Source of the DNA: an uncultured Collinsella sp.
GTDB lineage: Bacteria > Actinomycetota > Coriobacteriia > Coriobacteriales > Coriobacteriaceae
NCBI GenBank assembly: GCA_900756945.1
Contig: CAAELZ010000085.1
Span: forward strand, 1 to 14,789
Direction: 5' to 3'
Length of the DNA stretch: 14,789 nucleotides
Shown piece after piece: positions 1-6,642 of the stretch; within the stretch, counting starts at the first letter, position 1; each line of letters starts with the position of its first letter. The notes beneath the pieces are model-generated. The model searched no databases. It saw only the letters and a list, made by a program, of their open reading frames with translations, and was not told the origin of the DNA. The position numbers and the translations under genes are program-made.

Positions 1-55
1 CCGGAGCGCAGTAAACGCTGCGCCCCGGGCCCCATGCATTACACCAGCATCATCC

Positions 56-1345
56 CTATAGACAAAATGCCGCATAAAGCGGAACAGACATAAGCCCATC
101 ATTCATTCCAAAGGGCTTAGTCGATAGCCTGATAAGGCGCACGCCCGGATGGGTCTTTTTAAGTGAGGACAGACTTCGAGATCTTGTGTTCTCCCCCGCC
201 TTGACTTCAATCGCAGACAAGCATCCCTGCTTCTCTACTACAAAGTCGATTTCCGCACGATTATCTCGCGCCCAATAATGCAGTGGATAACCCATGGCTG
301 AAAGCTGTTGGGCAACGTAGTTTTCGGTAAGTGCACCCATGAATGTGCCGCCGATACCGGCAAGAATATCGGCGCGTTGAGCACCGGCCTTGGAGACCAG
401 CAGCCCTGTATCCGCCTGATAGATTTTAAAAGCAGAAGGGTTAACGAAGGCCTCTAAGGGGCTTTCGATCTGCCCGACTAGGCTGCAGCGCGCCACCGTA
501 CCCGACAATACAAGCCAATCGAGAGCATCTCCAAAGAGAGACGCATTGCCCCCCGCTCGCACTACCTTGTATTGAAATTTACGATTCTCTTTGGCAAGCT
601 GCTGTGGAATGGAATCGAAGCACGCACGCGTCTTTGCACTCAAGCGTTCATCAGCATATTTATTGGTGTCGGCGGAATATCCGTCGAGAATAATCCGATG
701 CTTTTCGGCCACATCAATGATTGACTGATCATCGATGTACGTTTGGACCGCCTCGGGCATTCCGCCAACAACAAGATACTGTCGATAGAGCCCAAGCGCC
801 TTTTCATGAAGGCTTGGCGCAAGAGGACCCATTATCTCGAATGATGAGCGTATCTCGTCGACCAGCTGATCGTGCCCCATCGCCCAGAGAAACTCCTCGA
901 AATCGAGTGGAGTCATCTCAATCAAGTCGGTCTTTCCGACGGGGAACGAATACGACTGATGGTTAATGGCAACCCCAAGAAGCGACCCGGCAGCCGCAAC
1001 GTAATACTCGGGAGCATCTTCGCAAAAGTATTTAAGGGAAGTGAGCGCTTCCTCGCATGCCTGGATCTCGTCAATGAACAGTAAGGTTTTGCCAGGCACG
1101 ATACGCTGTCCCGTACGAGCCTCGATCGCACGTACGATCGAATGAGGGTCAAGACCGCCCGAAAAATCCGCTCGCGCCGACCGGTCGTTCTCAAGATTAA
1201 CGTAGACAACCGATTCGAAAAGATCCTGGGCGTACGTTCTGAGCAAATAGGTCTTGCCACACTGGCGCACGCCTTTGACCAGCAAAGGTTTTCTATCAGC
1301 TCTGTCTCGCCATTCCCTAAGGAGCTCGTCTGCCTTGCGACGCAT
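56..1345 (-). CDS. AAA-type ATPase with DUF4143 and PD-(D/E)XK-like C-terminus
   Basis: A 429-residue protein of the widespread DUF4143 ATPase family, whose cellular role is not firmly known. The Walker A motif GVRQCGKT is at residues 25-32 (Lys31), Walker B LLFIDEIQ at 88-95, and the sensor-like segment AAAGSLLGV at 117-125. The middle carries the family's 'LYRQYLVVGGMPEAV' stretch (186-200). The C-terminal part has E365, D367 and E380-V-K382, the E-D-ExK pattern of a PD-(D/E)XK nuclease-like fold. Length and domain order match full-length family members, so it appears intact. The ATG at 1343-1345 is preceded by GAGGGAAGG about 5 bases upstream. It ends with TAG close to the window edge. It is a single gene with no operon partner in view; the next gene in the same direction is TetR, about 420 bases upstream. 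Such ATPases are often found singly in variable regions. Family call is confident; biochemical role is not. Confidence 0.93.
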   Translation of the reverse strand: MRRKADELLREWRDRADRKPLLVKGVRQCGKTYLLRTYAQDLFESVVYVNLENDRSARADFSGGLDPHSIVRAIEARTGQRIVPGKTLLFIDEIQACEEALTSLKYFCEDAPEYYVAAAGSLLGVAINHQSYSFPVGKTDLIEMTPLDFEEFLWAMGHDQLVDEIRSSFEIMGPLAPSLHEKALGLYRQYLVVGGMPEAVQTYIDDQSIIDVAEKHRIILDGYSADTNKYADERLSAKTRACFDSIPQQLAKENRKFQYKVVRAGGNASLFGDALDWLVLSGTVARCSLVGQIESPLEAFVNPSAFKIYQADTGLLVSKAGAQRADILAGIGGTFMGALTENYVAQQLSAMGYPLHYWARDNRAEIDFVVEKQGCLSAIEVKAGENTRSRSLSSLKKTHPGVRLIRLSTKPFGMNDGLMSVPLYAAFCL

Positions 1346-1516
1346 ACGTAACCTTCCCTCATGAACTTCTATTTGACAATATTTTAACGCGGATTAATTT
1401 GTTTTCAGTTATTTTTCTGCGTTTAATAATTGTTCTATACGCGCTTGAGGGAATGCGCCCCTATTCATGTACTCGCGCTACATTCGATTGCACGAGACAC
1501 CAGCGAAAGGGACCCA

Positions 1517-1600
1517 ATGCAGAACGATAAAAACGGCATTGCACAGCTCACCCCGGAGCAGATCACGCTCTTCAACGCCATGTTCGGTATGCAGAGCTAG
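1517..1600 (+). CDS. small 27-residue ORF, possibly the N-terminal part of an amber-interrupted gene
   Basis: This short frame lies in the 417-base gap between the DUF4143 ATPase and the first TetR gene. It begins at an ATG preceded by GAAAGGGAC and reads MQNDKNGIAQLTPEQ, then ITLFNAMFGMQS, then TAG. The same frame stays open after the TAG for another 49 codons to a TGA at 1748-1750. The first part of that extension (PKWMQAVADGIVRGSINAWQ) looks protein-like. The rest runs through a perfect inverted repeat (1652-1716) and looks non-natural. It could be a real microprotein, or the front of a small gene broken by a nonsense mutation and a repeat-mediated rearrangement. I do not recognise a family. 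The upstream AT-rich stretch (1370-1435) could hold a promoter, but I cannot fix one. The remainder of the gap shows no other gene. Confidence 0.35.
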   Translation: MQNDKNGIAQLTPEQITLFNAMFGMQS

Positions 1601-1651
1601 CCAAAATGGATGCAAGCGGTGGCTGACGGAATTGTCCGCGGGAGCATCAAC

Positions 1652-1716
1652 GCATGGCAATCAGCACTCCTCTTGGTAAGGGCAGCAAGCATTTCCGCTA
1701 GTGCTGATTGCCATGC
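1652..1716. repeat. perfect 17-bp inverted repeat with 31-base loop
   Basis: The arm at 1652-1668 (GCATGGCAATCAGCACT) is the exact reverse complement of 1700-1716, with 1669-1699 between. Neither side has a T-run typical of an intrinsic terminator, although the plus-side flank (aatcttcttgttc) is mildly T-rich. The repeat lies 47 bases from the TetR stop and inside the open frame that follows the amber codon at 1598. It may be a foldback terminator, the end of a lost element, or the product of a template-switch event. Confidence 0.85.
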
Positions 1717-1762
1717 AATCTTCTTGTTCATAGCTGCGCCGCCTGCCTGAAATGACCCGCAG

Positions 1763-2323
1763 TCAAGATGAACTGCAGGAATCATGGCGAGTCGTAACCG
1801 CTCGCAAGCCTCCTTCGGAATAGGTGCTGAGCAGTTCCTGGGCATGGGTGAACTCGGGTCCCCGCCTCCAACCGAGCAGGCGGTTGACCGCGAGATTTCC
1901 CTGAACGCTGTGGACAAAGAGCAGATAAGCGTCCTCGCGCGAAAGCCCGGTCTTCTCCATCATCTGGGGAACGACCTGCTCTGCCCCGCGCTCGATGACG
2001 CGCTGCGCCACGCGGGCGTACGCGTCGTCATCCGAGTAGAGCAGATAATAGTCATCGTTTGCCGGTGCCCGCTGGCAAAGGGCCCCCGACTCCGCCCCCT
2101 CGAGCGGAGGTGCCGCCGCCAGAGCCTCATCGATAAGCACATCAAGCAGCGCAAACTTATCCTCGTAATGCAGATAGAACGTACCGCGGTTGATATCCGC
2201 GCGGCGGCAGATATCCGCCACCGTCATCTTTGCGAAGCCGACCTCGGCCAGCAGCGCAAAGAACGCCTCCCGTATGACCGAAAGCGTATAGCGTCGGCGA
2301 CGATCGATCTTCCCCGCTTCCAT
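1763..2323 (-). CDS. TetR-family transcriptional regulator (copy 1)
   Basis: This 186-residue TetR regulator is divergent from the sirtuin operon and is its likely repressor. The N-terminal DNA-binding domain is canonical: KIDRRRRYTLSVI leads into the helix-turn-helix AKMTVADICRRADINRGTFY and then LHYEDKFALL (residues about 31-60). The C-terminal ligand domain is helical with no motif I can link to a ligand. I chose the ATG at 2321-2323 because GGAGG lies 4 bases upstream and the second copy of the gene starts at the same residue. A longer frame with nine extra residues (to 2350) is less likely. The protein is about 83% identical by eye to the TetR at 5054-5614 and has the same length. The HTH and recognition helix are identical, so both proteins should bind the same operators. 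TetR proteins usually repress the divergent operon until a small ligand binds; the ligand is unknown here. Confidence 0.95.
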   Translation of the reverse strand: MEAGKIDRRRRYTLSVIREAFFALLAEVGFAKMTVADICRRADINRGTFYLHYEDKFALLDVLIDEALAAAPPLEGAESGALCQRAPANDDYYLLYSDDDAYARVAQRVIERGAEQVVPQMMEKTGLSREDAYLLFVHSVQGNLAVNRLLGWRRGPEFTHAQELLSTYSEGGLRAVTTRHDSCSSS

Positions 2324-2365
2324 GGCTCCTCCAATTGCAACGCTCAACAATGCCCGGCAGACGTT

Positions 2366-2445
2366 TGTTTATCGACAGCGCCTCAAAGCTGTTCATTGCT
2401 CTCACGCAAATCAACATTGATACTTTTTATAGACACCTGTTCATT
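2366..2445. promoter_or_regulatory. TetR operator cluster between divergent tetR and sirtuin operon
   Basis: The 143-base divergent gap holds five copies of an 8-base half-site close to TGTYNATN. They are TGTTTATC (2366-2373), TATCGACA (reverse, 2370-2377), TGTTCATT (2390-2397), TATAGACA (reverse, 2428-2435) and TGTTCATT (2438-2445). The last two are head-to-head around CC, giving an 18-base imperfect palindrome at 2428-2445, a normal TetR operator size. A weak -35-like TTGATA (2417-2422) lies just upstream, so the palindrome would sit in the promoter of the sirtuin operon. The same half-sites recur in front of the second TetR copy while the sequence between them has drifted, which supports function. 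Binding is inferred. Confidence 0.6.
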
Positions 2446-2466
2446 GTAGCCGAAAGAGAGCTTTGC

Positions 2467-3432
2467 ATGACTTTTTACGAGAAACTCGTCGTCGAACTCA
2501 CCAACCGGTCGTTTTCCCATCAGGCAGCCTACCGCGGCGGTGGCACGCCCTACGACCTGAGTGACTGCGAGCCTAAACCCTACGACCGGCAGATCGAGGA
2601 CTTTGCCCGCATGATCGATGAGGCCGATTGCGTGCTTGTGGGCGGTGCCTCCGGTCTCTCCGCGGCGGGCGGCGGCGACTTCTACTACGAGGACAACGCG
2701 ACCTATCGCAGGCATTTCGGCAAATTCGCCGAGCGCTACGGTTTCAAGGGCGCTTTCGAGGGGTCGTTCTACCGCTGGCCCACCGCCGAGGCGCGCTGGG
2801 GATACCTCGCCACCTTCCTCGACACCACGCTCAACGCCCCGCTGCGCAAGCCCTACAGGGACCTCGACGCCATTCTCGCCGAGAAGGATTTCTTCGTGCT
2901 CACCACCAACCAGGACACGCAGTTTGTGAAGCTCTATCCCTGGGAGAAAGTGGCAGAGATCCAAGGCGACCACCGCTTCTTTCAGTGCTCCCGCTGTTGC
3001 ACCGACGCGGTGTGGGATGCGGTCGAGCCGGTCTCCAACATGGTAGAGGCCATGGGAGACGGCCTTGAGGTTCCGACAGAGCTCGTGCCGCGCTGCCCGC
3101 ACTGCGGGGCAGAGGCGTTCCCCTGGGTTCGCGGCTACGGCAACTTCCTGCAGGGCGAACTCTACGAGGAGCAGTACCGCAAGGTGTCCGAATGGCTCGA
3201 CGCGCACGCACGGCAGAGGATCCTCTTCCTCGAGCTGGGTGTGGGCCGCATGACGCCCGCGTTTATCCAGGAGCCGTTCTGGGCCCTCACGGCGCAGTTA
3301 CCGCAGGCCAGCTACATCGCCGTAAACAACAAGACGCAGTTTCTCCCCCGCGCGATCGAGGATCGGGGGCTCGCCGTTCGCGCCGACATCGCCGACGTGC
3401 TTGCCGACGTGCGCAAGACGCTGGGGAGGTAG
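2467..3432 (+). CDS. class M-like sirtuin (SIR2 family), first gene of tri-sirtuin operon
   Basis: A 321-residue SIR2-fold protein. Sirtuins use NAD+ for deacylation or mono-ADP-ribosylation. The NAD-binding loop is VGGASGLSAAGG (58-69), followed by YGFKGAFEGSFY (91-102). TTNQD (146-150) supplies the conserved Asn/Asp of the nicotinamide pocket. At the catalytic position the sequence is AEIQGDHRFFQC: Gln166 replaces the usual His. This replacement, with the TTNxD...QGD pattern, is characteristic of class M sirtuins (SirTM), described as ADP-ribosyltransferases. Zinc-ribbon cysteines are C174/C177 and C210/C213. About 45 N-terminal residues precede the Rossmann core and are conserved in the truncated second copy. 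The ATG at 2467 has an AAGAGAG site upstream and matches the copy-2 start (AAGGGAG). The next gene begins 3 bases after its stop. No macrodomain, GcvH-like or LplA2 gene, the usual SirTM partners, is nearby. Confidence 0.9.
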   Translation: MTFYEKLVVELTNRSFSHQAAYRGGGTPYDLSDCEPKPYDRQIEDFARMIDEADCVLVGGASGLSAAGGGDFYYEDNATYRRHFGKFAERYGFKGAFEGSFYRWPTAEARWGYLATFLDTTLNAPLRKPYRDLDAILAEKDFFVLTTNQDTQFVKLYPWEKVAEIQGDHRFFQCSRCCTDAVWDAVEPVSNMVEAMGDGLEVPTELVPRCPHCGAEAFPWVRGYGNFLQGELYEEQYRKVSEWLDAHARQRILFLELGVGRMTPAFIQEPFWALTAQLPQASYIAVNNKTQFLPRAIEDRGLAVRADIADVLADVRKTLGR

Positions 3433-3435
3433 CGC

Positions 3436-4134
3436 ATGGAGACGGCGAAAGCAGTTCGCATAGGCAGGACGCTAGCCGAGGCGGATCTTGTCATCATCGG
3501 CGCCAGCAACGGACTCGATATGGCGGAGGGGCTCAATCTCTTCTGCACCGATGCTCATTTTCGGGAGGCGTACGGAGACCTCGCCCAGGCCGACGGTATC
3601 GGCTGCATACTGCAGGGGCTGGCCTCCCCGGATGCAAACGTGCGACGCCGGTGGAGCGAGCGGTTCCATCAAAAGGAGTATGTCGAATATGAGCCCAGCC
3701 CGCTCATGAACGGGCTGCGGCGTCTTACGGAGCACGCCGACACCTTCGTGGTCACATGCAACATCGACGGGCACTTCGCGCGCGCCGGGTTCGACGAGGA
3801 GCGCGTGCTCGAGACTGAGGGGAGCACGCGCACGTCGGTTGACGAGCGGCGCCTCGCCCATCCAGACACCCTCGCCATGACCCAGCTCGACGAGCTCGCG
3901 CGTCTTGTGCAAGCCCATCGCAACGGCAGGGTCGCCATCCTCGAACTTGGCGTGGGACTGCACAACGGCGTCATAAAGCGCATGCTCGCCCAGATCGCGA
4001 ACGCCTGCGAGCACGCCACCTACATCGTGTTCAACTACGGCCAGGCCATGGCGCCCGACGCTTCGTGCGAGACGATTCTCGTTGACGGCGATATGGCCCC
4101 GGCTTTCGAGGAGATCGCCCGATGCCGCCCCTAG
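3436..4134 (+). CDS. degenerate sirtuin-like protein lacking the zinc ribbon, second gene of operon
   Basis: A 232-residue protein that keeps the SIR2 Rossmann framework but has lost parts of a standard sirtuin. The NAD loop is IGASNGLDMAEG (21-32). VTCNIDGHFARAGFDEER (106-123) resembles the classical TxNIDxLHxxAG segment closely. The catalytic region reads VLETEGST, placing Glu128 where classical sirtuins have His and the two neighbouring gene products have Gln. There are no paired cysteines for zinc, which explains the shorter length. AILELGVGLHNGVIKRM (167-183) matches the 'LELGVG-MTP' stretch of its neighbours. The start at 3436 is 3 bases after the previous stop, with GGGAGG overlapping the end of that gene. 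Its own end overlaps the next start by 13 bases, so translation is probably coupled. It may be a non-catalytic partner, an NAD/ADP-ribose sensor, or an enzyme with altered chemistry. Sirtuin relationship is confident; function is unknown. Confidence 0.85.
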   Translation: METAKAVRIGRTLAEADLVIIGASNGLDMAEGLNLFCTDAHFREAYGDLAQADGIGCILQGLASPDANVRRRWSERFHQKEYVEYEPSPLMNGLRRLTEHADTFVVTCNIDGHFARAGFDEERVLETEGSTRTSVDERRLAHPDTLAMTQLDELARLVQAHRNGRVAILELGVGLHNGVIKRMLAQIANACEHATYIVFNYGQAMAPDASCETILVDGDMAPAFEEIARCRP

Positions 4135-4970
4135 AAAGAGAAGCGCGTAGGCTTCGAAGCCTTATCGACGATGCCGACGCCATCATCGTCGGCATCGGCT
4201 CGGGCATGTCGAGCGCCGCCGGGTTCAACCATTACAACCGCGCGGGCATGGCGCGCGCAGGAATGGCGGACTGGCAGCAAGCCTTTGGCTTCAAGAGCCT
4301 TTTCGACGGCTCCTACCACCTCTACCCCAGCCTCGAGCAGCAATGGGCATACTATGCGCGATACATCGACTCCATGCTGCGCGAGCTGGCCTCGCAGCCC
4401 TATCTCGACCTACGGTCCCTCATCGGCCATAAGGACTACTTCATCCTGAGCACCAATGTGGACACCCAAGTCGAGAAGACGTTTCCCACCGAGAGGATCT
4501 GCAACTATCAGGGAAGCTTCGCGCACCTTCAATGCAAGCAGCCATGCTGCGACGAGCTCTTCGATGCGAGCCCCTACGTCGAGCGCATGCTCGCGGGCAT
4601 GGCGGGGTTCGAGATCCGCAGCGAGGATGTCCCCCGATGCCCGCATTGCGGCTGGCAGCTTGTGCCGTGGGTGCGCGACGACACGTTTCTGCAGGGTGCG
4701 GCCTGGCGCGAGAGCCTCGGACGATACGAGCGCTTCGTGCGCGAGCGCAGCGATCGCCGCGTGCTGTTGCTGGAGCTTGGCGTGGGCGAGATGACCCCCG
4801 GCATCATCACGCTCCCGTTCTGGAGCATGACCGCGAAGCTGCCGGATGCGCACCTGCTGAGCGTAAACATCTCGGGCGGCTCGGCTCCGCTGCAGCTTGG
4901 AAGCAAGGCAGGGGCGATTCAGGCCGATTTGGGCGCCCTGCTCTCGGCGGCGCGGGCAGGTGGCGAGTAA
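4122..4970 (+). CDS. class M-like sirtuin (SIR2 family), third gene of tri-sirtuin operon
   Basis: A 282-residue SIR2-fold protein, paralogous to the first operon gene but without its N-terminal extension. The NAD loop is VGIGSGMSSAAGF (23-35). Next come FGFKSLFDGSYHLYP (55-69), then the nicotinamide-pocket segment STNVDTQVEKTF (110-121). The catalytic region is NYQGSFAHLQC with Gln130 in place of His, as in class M sirtuins. Zinc ligands are C138 with C142 or C143, and C173/C176. LELGVGEMTPGIITLPFW (218-235) and the VNISGG segment (248-253) form the C-terminal half of the NAD fold. The start at 4122 has GAGGAG upstream and lies inside the end of the preceding gene (13-base overlap). A hairpin follows at 5006-5035. 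A fragment about 90% identical to its last 105 residues survives at 7706-8020, evidence that the whole locus was once duplicated. Confidence 0.92.
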   Translation: MPPLEREARRLRSLIDDADAIIVGIGSGMSSAAGFNHYNRAGMARAGMADWQQAFGFKSLFDGSYHLYPSLEQQWAYYARYIDSMLRELASQPYLDLRSLIGHKDYFILSTNVDTQVEKTFPTERICNYQGSFAHLQCKQPCCDELFDASPYVERMLAGMAGFEIRSEDVPRCPHCGWQLVPWVRDDTFLQGAAWRESLGRYERFVRERSDRRVLLLELGVGEMTPGIITLPFWSMTAKLPDAHLLSVNISGGSAPLQLGSKAGAIQADLGALLSAARAGGE

Positions 4971-5005
4971 CGCGGAGCGGTAGACGCGCAATGAGGTTTT
5001 AGCCG

Positions 5006-5035
5006 CAGCCTCCGAACGAGAGGGCTCGGAGGCTG
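5006..5035. terminator. hairpin between convergent sirtuin operon and second tetR
   Basis: CAGCCTCCGA (5006-5015) pairs perfectly with TCGGAGGCTG (5026-5035) around a 10-base loop. It lies 36 bases after the sirtuin operon stop and 18 bases beyond the end of the convergent TetR gene, so it is well placed for a bidirectional terminator. The T-tract is poor on both sides, so termination strength is uncertain. Confidence 0.6.
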
Positions 5036-5053
5036 GTATTCCTGAATCGCAGG

Positions 5054-5614
5054 TCACGATGGGTTATCGGAATCGCGAAGAGCGGATACCGCCAGTAAGC
5101 CCCCTTCGGAATAGGCGTTGAGCAGCTCCTGGGCATGGGCGAACTCGGGGCCTCGTCTCCAGCCGAGCAGGCGGTTGACGGCCAGATTGCCCTGGACGTT
5201 GTGGACGAAGAGCAAGAAGGCGTCTTCGCTTGAAAGCCCTGTTTTCTCCATGACCCAGGGAACCATCTGCTCCGCTCCGCGTTCTATGACGCGCTGGGCT
5301 ACGCGAGCGTATGCGTCGCTGTCCGAATAAAGCAGGCGATAATCGTCGTCTGCCGGCGGACGCTGGCAAAGCGTTGCCGATTCAACCCCCTCAAGCGGGG
5401 GAGCCACTGCCAATGCCTCGTCGATAAGCGCATCGAGCAGCGCGAACTTGTCCTCGTAGTGCAGGTAGAACGTGCCGCGGTTGATGTCTGCGCGGCGGCA
5501 GATGTCCGCCACCGTCATCTTCGCGAAGCCGACCTCGGCCAGCAGCGCGAAGAACGCCTCCTGTATGACCGAGAGGGTGTAGCGCCGCCGGCGGTCGATC
5601 TTGGTTTCTCCCAT
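5054..5614 (-). CDS. TetR-family transcriptional regulator (copy 2)
   Basis: A 186-residue TetR protein, the same length as copy 1 and about 83% identical by eye. The region from KIDRRRRYTLSVI through the HTH (TVADICRRADINRGTFYLHY) differs by a single residue. Most changes are in the ligand domain and at the C-terminus (ALRDSDNPS against TRHDSCSSS), so ligand response may have shifted while DNA recognition has not. The ATG at 5612-5614 has GGAGAGG about 3 bases upstream; the 47 extra residues of the longer frame run through the operator region and are not coding. It is divergent from a truncated copy of the first sirtuin gene (5758). Its original target operon is therefore gone, and it may now act in trans on the intact operon at 2467-4970. 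It converges with that operon across the hairpin at 5006-5035. Confidence 0.94.
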   Translation of the reverse strand: MGETKIDRRRRYTLSVIQEAFFALLAEVGFAKMTVADICRRADINRGTFYLHYEDKFALLDALIDEALAVAPPLEGVESATLCQRPPADDDYRLLYSDSDAYARVAQRVIERGAEQMVPWVMEKTGLSSEDAFLLFVHNVQGNLAVNRLLGWRRGPEFAHAQELLNAYSEGGLLAVSALRDSDNPS

Positions 5615-5661
5615 CGCCTCTCCAATCTGAGTCGTTTGACAATGTCCAGTAGCTGTTCGTT

Positions 5662-5739
5662 TATCGACAGGTGCACGCGTTTGTTCATTGCCCCTGCGAA
5701 AATCAACAAGGATACTGTTTATAGACACCTGTTTATAAT
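5662..5739. promoter_or_regulatory. second TetR operator cluster and promoter (copy 2)
   Basis: This gap is collinear with the copy-1 operator region. Half-sites are TATCGACA (reverse, 5662-5669), TGTTCATT (5682-5689), TATAGACA (reverse, 5720-5727) and TGTTTATA (5730-5737). The last two form the 18-base palindrome TATAGACACCTGTTTATA, symmetric at 14 of 18 positions. A perfect -10 hexamer TATAAT (5734-5739) overlaps its right arm, so repressor bound here would block RNA polymerase. No good -35 is visible 17 bases upstream. The promoter now drives only the truncated sirtuin start and possibly the inserted radical SAM genes. Confidence 0.62.
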
Positions 5740-5757
5740 AGCTGAAAGGGAGCACGG

Positions 5758-5935
5758 ATGACCCTGTACGAGAAGCTCGGCATCGGGCTTGTCAGCCGAT
5801 CGTTTTCCCATCGGGCCGTCTATCGAAACGGCGGCACGTCATACGATTTGAGCGATTGCAAGCCTGCTGCTTGCAAGCAAGATATCGAGGCTTTTGCCCG
5901 CAAGGTGGGGGGCTGATTGCGTGTTTACGGGAGAG
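5758..5935 (+). pseudogene. 5' remnant of a second copy of the first sirtuin gene
   Basis: The frame starts with a good AAGGGAG ribosome site and reads MTLYEKLGIGLVSRSFSHRA, then VYRNGGTSYDLSDCK. It is collinear with the N-terminus of the intact gene at 2467 (MTFYEKLVVELTNRSFSHQA...). It stops at a TGA at 5914-5916 after 52 codons because of a frameshift near the G-run at 5906-5912. In the shifted frame homology goes on (ADCVFTGEAG against ADCVLVGGASG) and is lost around 5935, just before the radical SAM pair. The NAD-binding core, catalytic region and zinc ribbon are absent, so this cannot be an active sirtuin. The promoter and operator in front of it remain intact, so a short peptide could still be made under TetR control. 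Confidence 0.88.
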
Positions 5936-5952
5936 GCAGGTAGGCAGGCGTT

Positions 5953-6642
5953 ATGAGCATCTGCATCAAAAATCAGATTCAGAATATGAATATCGTCATC
6001 GGCTGCACGGTGGGGTGTCCATATTGCTATGCCCGTAACAATGTGAAACGTTGGCATATGATTGACGACTTCGCTGATCCTGCGTTCTTCCCGAGCAAGC
6101 TCAGGATGATGGAAAAGAAACGCCCGCAGAACTTTCTCCTTACCGGCATGAGCGATCTCTCCGGGTGGAAGCTGGAATGGCGAGACGAGGTGTTTGCAAA
6201 GATCCATGAGAATCCACAGCATCAGTTCCTGTTCCTGACCAAGAGACCCGATTTGCTGGATTTAGATACCGACCTGGAAAACGCATGGTTCGGCGTTACG
6301 GTGACGAGGAAAGCGGAGCTGTGGCGTATCGACGCCCTTCGGAAAAACGTCAAAGCAAATCACTTCTTCGTTACTTTTGAGCCGCTATTCGACGATCCCG
6401 GTACGGTCGACCTTTCCGGAATCAACTGGATCGTCGTCGGTACCATGACCGGGGCGCAGAGCAGGAAGGTTCATACGGAACCGGAGTGGGCATGGTCTTT
6501 GACGGACCAGGCGCACGCGCTTGGCATTCCAATGTTTATGAAGGAAGACCTCGTCTCTGTCATAGGGGACGAAAACATGATTCAGGAATTGCCGGAAGAA
6601 TTCGAAAGAGTGCTGGAGGTGCAGAGAACATGGCGGAAGTGA
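5953..6642 (+). CDS. radical SAM mobile pair protein A (Gp37/Gp68-like)
   Basis: A 229-residue radical SAM protein. The cluster-binding motif is GCTVGCPYCYARNN, with C18, C22 and C25 in the CxxxCxxC spacing that holds the [4Fe-4S] cluster used to cleave S-adenosylmethionine. Following segments NFLLTGMSDLSGWK, FLFLTKRPDLL, WFGVTVTRKAELWRID, FEPLFDDPG and IVVGTMTGAQ are typical of the short radical SAM proteins found as the A member of a mobile two-gene unit in gut bacteria. The substrate is unknown. The ATG at 5953 has only a weak GGCAGG upstream; a start at the internal Met12, just before NIVIGC, is possible. The stop overlaps the start of the B gene by 13 bases, so the two are translationally coupled. 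The MarR-type regulator that I recall often accompanies this pair is absent. Confidence 0.88.
   Translation: MSICIKNQIQNMNIVIGCTVGCPYCYARNNVKRWHMIDDFADPAFFPSKLRMMEKKRPQNFLLTGMSDLSGWKLEWRDEVFAKIHENPQHQFLFLTKRPDLLDLDTDLENAWFGVTVTRKAELWRIDALRKNVKANHFFVTFEPLFDDPGTVDLSGINWIVVGTMTGAQSRKVHTEPEWAWSLTDQAHALGIPMFMKEDLVSVIGDENMIQELPEEFERVLEVQRTWRK

Noticed and set aside
2335..2466. A longer version of the first sirtuin with 44 extra N-terminal residues
   Set aside because: The extension runs through the operator palindromes, and the ATG at 2467 has a ribosome site and matches the start of the second copy.
2383..3207. Long minus-strand frame opposite the first sirtuin
   Set aside because: Antisense frame of a GC-rich gene; no motif or ribosome site, and the sirtuin on the other strand is certain. 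The same applies to 3472-4014 and 4410-5057.
5615..5755. A 47-residue N-terminal extension of the second TetR
   Set aside because: It covers the operator region; the internal ATG at 5614 has GGAGAGG and equals the start of copy 1.
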